A stretch of DNA of 64,000 nucleotides, from assembly GCF_003597395.2 (NCBI RefSeq), contig NC_133770.1:28987352-29051351 (forward strand), written 5' to 3'. Shown piece by piece: positions 58,941 to 64,000 of this stretch. The position numbers and the translations under genes are program-made. Numbering within the stretch: the first letter of the stretch is position 1; every line of letters starts with the position of its first letter. The DNA is from Chelonoidis abingdonii (Eukaryota > Chordata > Testudines > Testudinidae). The notes under the pieces were generated by a model. It worked only from the letters and a program-made list of their open reading frames with translations. It was not told the DNA's origin and searched no databases.

Positions 58941-59854
58941 CAGGGCCAGCTCCAGGCACCAGCAAAACAAGCAGGTGCTTGGGGCGGCACATTTCTAGGG
59001 GCAGCGTTCTGGCACCGGCCATCATAGATGCCGACTCCGGGGCATGGGGAAAAAGTGCCCCCCCCGCCCCAGCTCGCCTCCACTCTGCCTCTGCCTGCTC
59101 CCTTGAGCGCGCCGCCACCGCTCCGCTTCTCCCCCCTCCCTCCCAGGCTTGCTGCGTGCAAAACAGCTGTTTCACACAGCAAGGCTGGAAGGGAGGAGAA
59201 GCCGAGTGGCGGGCGCTAAGGGGAGGTGGCGGCAGTGGTGGTGAGCTAGAGCGGGGAGTGGTTCCTCTACACCCCATTACTTCCTGTGCCCCCCCACCCT
59301 AGCTCACCTCCACTCCGCCTGCTCCCCTGAACGTGCCACCACTCCACTTCTCCCCTCTCCCTCCCAGGCTTGCTGCACGCAAAACAGCTGGTTTGTGCAG
59401 CAAGGCTGGGAGGGAGGAGAAGCCAAACAGTGGGAGCTTGGGGGAGGTGGCAGTGGTGGAGCAGAGGTGAGCTGGAGTGGGGAGCAGTTCCTCTATCCCC
59501 CGTTAGAGTAGAGGAACTGCTCCCCCCGTTACTCCCTGCGTCCCACCACTCCGCTCCACCTGCTTCCCTGAACGCACCACTACTCTGCTTCTCTCCCCTC
59601 CCTCTCAGGCGAGGTGCACCCAGGGGAGCAGAGGAGTGAAGGTGAGCTAGGGCGGGAGGCTCAGGGGGGGCCCCAGGAAGCAATGTGGGGGGGAAATGTG
59701 GCATGCCCAGGGAAGGAGGCAGGACTGGGGATTTGGGGAAGGGGTTTGGAAGAGGTGGAGTTGGGGCAGGGCCAGGGGCAGGGGGGGCATGAAAAAAAGG
59801 GGGGCTGCCACATTTTTTTTACTTGGGTCAGCAAAAATCCTAGAGCCAGCCCTG
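58941..59854. mobile_element. GC-rich hAT-type MITE, 914 bp
   Basis: Ends CAGGGCCAGCTCCAGG and CCTAGAGCCAGCCCTG form an inverted repeat, flanked by TCCATAGT (58933-58940) and TCTATAGT (59855-59862), 7 of 8 identical. The interior has two foldback units about 220 bp apart (59126-59201 and 59346-59422), each with CTTCTCCCC..CTCCCAGGCTTGCTGC facing GCAAGGCTGG.AGGGAGGAGAAG, and a third half unit near 59590. Frames of 107-163 codons here are GC-driven artefacts. Confidence 0.85.
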
Positions 59855-60054
59855 TCTATAGTTATTATATTTTATTACCACACTTATGATTTAACATGTA
59901 TACTGCGGTAGCTCTCAGGATGAACCAGGATGGTGCTGTGTGCTGTACAAATACCCAGGAAGACACTACTTTAAAACTTGGGTGCCTATTTAGGTACCTA
60001 GAGATCTTCACTGATGCACAAACAGAATACCAAATCAGGTCATATATCAGGAGA

Positions 60055-60258
60055 TAGCCATGTTAGTCTGTATCCACAAAAACAACAAGGAGTCTGGTGG
60101 CACCTTAAAGACTAACAGATTTATTTGGGCATAAGCTTTCATGGGTAAAAAACCACTTCTTGAGATGCAATTCATTCACTGAACCACTGAAGAAGTGTTT
60201 TTTTACCCACGAAAGCTTATGCCCAATAAATCTGTCTTTAAGGTGCTACCAGACTCCA
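60055..60258. mobile_element. PLE tails, third subfamily, inverted pair
   Basis: The left half is a minus-strand tail (GTTAGTCTGTATCCAC, TGGTGGCACCTTAAAGACTA, 60096-60115). The right half is a plus-strand tail (ACCCACGAAAGCTTATGCCC, 60205-60224, then AATAAATCTGTCTTTAAGG). The left copy keeps a closing helix: GCAT (complement of 60165-60168) and ATGC (complement of 60129-60132) around CTCAAGA...GAAA. The right copy reads CTGAAGA (60187-60193), A, a damaged stem, GAAA (60211-60214). Confidence 0.75.
60129..60168 (-). ncRNA. Hammerhead-like motif, mutated copy
   Basis: Minus strand: GCAU, CUCAAGA (one change from CUGANGA: the essential G is C), A, a GUGGUU/ACCCAU hairpin, GAAA, GCUU, AUGC. The outer helix GCAU/AUGC is intact. 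The core change should abolish cleavage. The motif is called for its layout, shared with 44767-44806. Confidence 0.4.
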
Positions 60259-60332
60259 TGTTGTAAATCAGGTCATGGCAGGTAAATAAGGACATAACTA
60301 AACTGCAAAGGTTTTAATTCAAAGTGTGTAGT

Positions 60333-60441
60333 TAGGCCCCAATCTAGCAAACATTTACAGATTTGCAAGCATGGAAGTAGTTCCACTGCTTCATTACACA
60401 GTGTGCAAAGTTAAGCAAATACTTGCATTTTTGCAGGCCAA
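60333..60441. repeat. Palindromic repeat, GGCCCCAATCTAGCAAA ends
   Basis: GGCCCCAATCTAGCAAACAT at the left faces ACTTGCATTTTTGCAGGCC at the right. GCAAGCATGGAAGTAGTTCC and GTGTGCAAAGTTAAGC lie inside. Confidence 0.55.
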
Positions 60442-63400
60442 GACCTTAGGTTGTAGGATTTTCCTGGTAAGTGACTGTGACTTTCATTTTTTCTTGCACA
60501 GAGCTAGTCTCTTCTGGCCCTTAGCACATAATAAATATTATGTATTTTGCAACCATTAAAGGCCCTGACTTTTCAAGGAGAACCATGCAAGTGAACTCTT
60601 GCTCCAGTATGGCTCTTCTTAAATGACAGGAGCCTAAATCTCTACATATTCTCCTAATTATCTGTGATCTTAAAAGTATATTTATAAAATATTTGTAGAA
60701 AAGCTTTTCGATCTACCTTTAGAAGTGTTTTGTTTTGTTTTTAGTAAAGCTACTGCATTTGGTCCCCATTTCCCAGGCCATATACTCCTCATTATAATAA
60801 GCACAGATCCTCAAGAGGATCACCTTTTAGAGAAGTATTTTTATCAGCATTTGGTGAATCCTTAGCTTAAAATGTAGTGCTGCTGAGGACTCCTCCTCAC
60901 GTACCATGCTTTTTAAAAGCTGCAGTCGTGTCTAAAGCATGTCCATGCTTGCCAGTTCCCAGGCCCACGTTTAATGCAATTGCCTAATGTCTGTGAGCAA
61001 TGTTTAAATTTACTCCAAAAATATTATATGCATACCTCCACTAGTATTTTTAATCTAACCATTCAAGGAAAAAAGTAGCTAACTTTATAAGCTGTCCTTC
61101 TTCCATTTTACTATAACATGGTGCTGTTGGTTCATTCAAAGCCAGAAGTATCATTTTACACAGTTTTTCATTGTACTCAGGGGAAGTATATGGATATTTT
61201 ACAGCAATAAACTACAAATGGGAAACTGGACTATAGCCAGTCTGCATCCTTCTCATGCCCTTATAGCATTTTTCTTCCACAGTATATAAAATATTTATCC
61301 TAGTAGGCTATTATATTTGTTTTTGAGGTGCAAAACGTATTAAATAGGCCTCTAACTATGATGTCTAAAGGACTAAGCTGATGTTTTCCCTTTATGTTTC
61401 AAGAAAAGTTCAGTAGATTTTTTTTTAATCCTCAAAATTAGTTTTAGTTTCAGAGAGTGTAGTTTTTGCATTCCAGCTTTCTTCCGTGCTAGCTCTTTTG
61501 CAAATTAAGCACAATTGATTTTATATAGTTCAATAAGACATAGCTTGACTATTGCTGTATATCTTTGGAAAACTCTAGACACATCTGTACATGGAGATGC
61601 TGGTTAGACTGAATAGGAACCTCACTTAAAACCATACGGGTTTTAATAATATAAAATAATAATTGTATCAAAGAAACATACTTAAATCAATATATGTAAT
61701 CTGGTGCTTTGTCATAGGTTGTTGATATATCCATGTTATTTCAGTATGTTATAAAAATGCAACTTATAGCCATTTATTTTAAAAAATTATAATATTAATT
61801 TATGGTTAATAAAGTGCCTGTATTTGTATATGATGCCTTAATTTAAAGTTTAACAGCAAGAATAGTTGGCAATCAGAACTCAGGTCCATTGCTCTGTGTT
61901 TCTTTTGCAACAGTTGATCACTAACAACAAAAACTGCATTGGGAGCTATATTTCCTGCATCCCTTGTACAGTTTTAGGTGCTACAGCTGTCATCAGCAAA
62001 AGCCAGGGCCCAGAGGATCCTACCCCAATACAGGATTAGCAGGTAGGTAAAGGAGGAACTGATTTTCAGTTAGATTGTTTTAACATGTATACTGCATAAA
62101 GCATTTGTATGTTTAATCCTACCCACATAAGCTATTACTGACTCAGTTAATTTATTTCTAAAAACAGAACTTTACAGTTCATATTTAAAGTGTTTTAGCA
62201 CACAAGCCTGCCTGCAGTCATTTCTCATGATCATTGAGGAGGAAGGTGTGAACTTTTAACCTCCCACCTTCTCAGCACAGGGCCCTATTCATAAAAAAAA
62301 ACAGAAGACTTACACACTTGCAAAAGTAATATACATGTTTTTGGTTGCCTGGCAGAGAGCACTCACAATTTATTCTTGGTTCAGAAGGAAAATTTGGCAA
62401 GTAAGAAATTGCAGACAATTAATGCAGTCTTTTTTTTTTTTAAACTAACTTTCTTCATTAAAAACAATTGGGTTTCTGTCTTTTAGGTGTAACATACAAC
62501 ACCACTAAATATTCATTTGGAGGGACTTTTTAAAAGCTGCAATAGTGTTACAAAAGATGTTAGTATATGCTACTAATTTATTTTTTCACCCAAACACCAT
62601 GCAAAAATTATGAAAGGTCAAGTTCTTCATAATAGAAAAGATGAGTTCTCATTTGTTTCTTGAGAGTTTTGCTATTGACTTCACTGGGAGCAGGATTGCT
62701 CTTGTGTCTATTCATTGGCTAGCAATAAGGAAATTGCTTGAAAAATTAAAAAAAATAGAGGGCCCAAATGCTCTGTGTTGTAGAGATCCTGTAGCAAGGA
62801 ACCAAAGGTCCTACACTCTCACTGACCATGAGCTTAGGATCTGGCCCAATAAAATTTGAAGATGTCCCACAGTTTGCCAGATCAGGTCAGTAGTGAGTGA
62901 TGATTATTTAATGTGTTGTCTGGGGGAATTTTCACTGAGAAATTTTAGCTAGTTGCTTTTTCCTTTATTTATTCCTTTATTTATTTTTTGAAAATCACAG
63001 AGCTCTCTGATCATCTGTGTGCCTGCTTCCCACCAACAGCATGCATTGTCATCTTATTTTGTATCTGCTGCTTTGATCCACATCAATTCTAGCACAATGT
63101 CAAATCCACAAAAGCATTCTGGAACATAATTATATTATATTAAACCAGAGCTGGCTTGAAACTAAATGTACAAGGGATCTTGAAGCAGCATAGGCCCTAG
63201 AGGTGCAGTGTGCAGGCATGCCTGCACGTACATATGCCCTGGCACTCGTCTACCATCCCCAGCTGTGAGGAAATAGTCCCAACCATGGATTAAATGGTGA
63301 AGGTGACTATCTTTCAGTGCAAAGAAGTACAGCTTTTCAAAGAAGCACATTAGCCCCTAGCTTGTTGCAGTCTTCTGGACCTGCCGAGCATTTGTCTGAC

Positions 63401-63470
63401 CTGGACAAGAGAGTGGGATCAGCCAGTGTACAAACCCCTCTCACTTAAATCCACTCAGTTTTCTGGCAAT
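60442..63470. other. Unassigned AT-rich stretch
   Basis: The longest part of the window without a recognised repeat or gene apart from a palindrome half near 62672-62696 (TATTGACTTCACTGGGAGCA). It could hold regulatory sequence, but I see no specific motif that supports that. Confidence 0.45.
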
Positions 63471-63471
63471 T

Positions 63472-63631
63472 AGTTTGGCTACACTGGCACTTTACAGCGC
63501 TGCAACTTTCGCGCTCAGGGGTGTGAAAAAACACACCCCTGAGCGCTGCAAGATGCAGCGCTGTAAAGTGTCAGTGTAATCAGGGCGGCAGCGCTGGGAA
63601 ATTTCTAATGTAGCCATACCCTCAGTCCTGC
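63472..63631. mobile_element. Foldback MITE with about 47-bp hairpin arms
   Basis: The left arm (ACACTGGCACTTTACAGCGC, then GCGCTCAGGGGTGTG) and right arm (CACACCCCTGAGCGCTGCA, GCAGCGCTGTAAAGTGTCAG) pair across a short A-rich loop at 63526-63532. Outer ends GTTTGGCTACACTGG and TAATGTAGCCATAC are a shorter inverted repeat. No transposase. Confidence 0.8.
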
Positions 63632-63759
63632 AGCAATGGATGAGTGGCAAGGGGGGACAGAAAGAGGATGCTGTTGGGAACCCTCAGTCACAAATCTGCA
63701 TGCATGGTGGTGTGGGCGCAATAGTCGTTCATCACAGACACTAGAGCATTATATTAATA

Positions 63760-64000
63760 TAATATAAGAACTAGGGGCCACCTAATGAAATTAATGGACA
63801 GCAGGTTTAAAACAAATACAAGGAAGTTCTTCTTCACACAGCGCACAGTCAACTCACGGAACTCCTTGCCTGAGGAGGTTGTGAAGGATAGGACTATAAC
63901 AAGGTTTAAAAGAAAACTGGATAAATTCATGGAGGTTAAGTCCACTAATGGCTATTAGCCAGGATGGGTAAGGAATGGTGTCCCTAGCCTCTGTTTGTCA
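63760..64000 (+). mobile_element. CR1 LINE 3' end, cut by window end
   Basis: AGAACTAGGGGCCACCTAAT (63768-63787), CAAGGAAGTTCTTCTTCACA (63819-63838), AACTCCTTGCCTGAGGAGGT and TGTCCCTAGCCTCTGTTTG near 63980. Same subfamily as 47955-48268. Low divergence from that copy suggests a fairly young insertion. The tail lies beyond the window. Confidence 0.88.

Noticed and set aside
58786..59704. Frames of 163 and 145 codons on the minus strand
   Set aside because: They lie within the GC-rich hAT MITE or run into it, are rich in Pro, Ser, Gly and Ala, and follow its internal duplications. GC-rich sequence has few stops.
1..64000. CRISPR arrays, operons, bacterial terminators or riboswitches
   Set aside because: The repeat content is that of a vertebrate nuclear genome; no regularly spaced repeats with unique spacers are present.

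Overview
The window reads as non-coding nuclear DNA of a non-avian sauropsid, most probably a turtle. The basis is the repeat content: several CR1 LINE subfamilies (3' ends on both strands), three Penelope-like element (PLE) tail subfamilies, a DIRS1-like fragment, a sushi-class Ty3/Gypsy remnant, many hAT and mariner/Tigger-like MITEs, and old amniote repeats (MIR, L3). I found no host exon, no structural RNA gene, no CRISPR and nothing bacterial. Every protein-like reading I recognise is a decayed transposon. The window is probably intergenic or a long intron. The turtle assignment and the family names come from recalled repeat consensus sequences, not from a search.

Layout. 0-5 kb: degraded Gypsy (minus strand), then a CR1 ORF2 fragment (minus) and a palindromic hAT MITE lying in a MIR remnant. 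5-13 kb: one good CR1 3' end, two MITEs, and a GC-rich hAT MITE with a perfect 8-bp target duplication at 10892-11477. 13-27 kb: a 1.2-kb CR1 (minus), smaller CR1 and L3 pieces, and a DIRS1-like reverse transcriptase relic at 25.1-25.9 kb. 27-38 kb: a (CA)n microsatellite, palindromic repeats, a head-to-head PLE pair at 30.86-32.24 kb split by a hAT MITE, a 1.8-kb CR1 (plus), and a second head-to-head PLE tail pair at 37.05 kb. 38-49 kb: CR1 3' ends, Tigger-like elements, and a PLE tail of another subfamily at 44.5-44.85 kb. 49-64 kb: L3, several MITEs including two hAT elements with near-perfect target duplications, a third head-to-head PLE tail pair at 60.1 kb, a foldback element at 63.5 kb, and a CR1 cut by the window end.

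The most interesting signal is in the PLE tails. Three different subfamilies each carry CUGANGA, one extra A, a hairpin, then GAAA, in the layout of a hammerhead ribozyme. In two of them a 4-bp closing helix is kept, with a compensatory base-pair difference (GCGT/ACGC against GCAT/ATGC). The same tails occur three times as inverted pairs with their 3' ends pointing outward. A second theme is a set of palindromic repeats whose arms differ but whose centres are variants of CCATTGACTTCAATGG.
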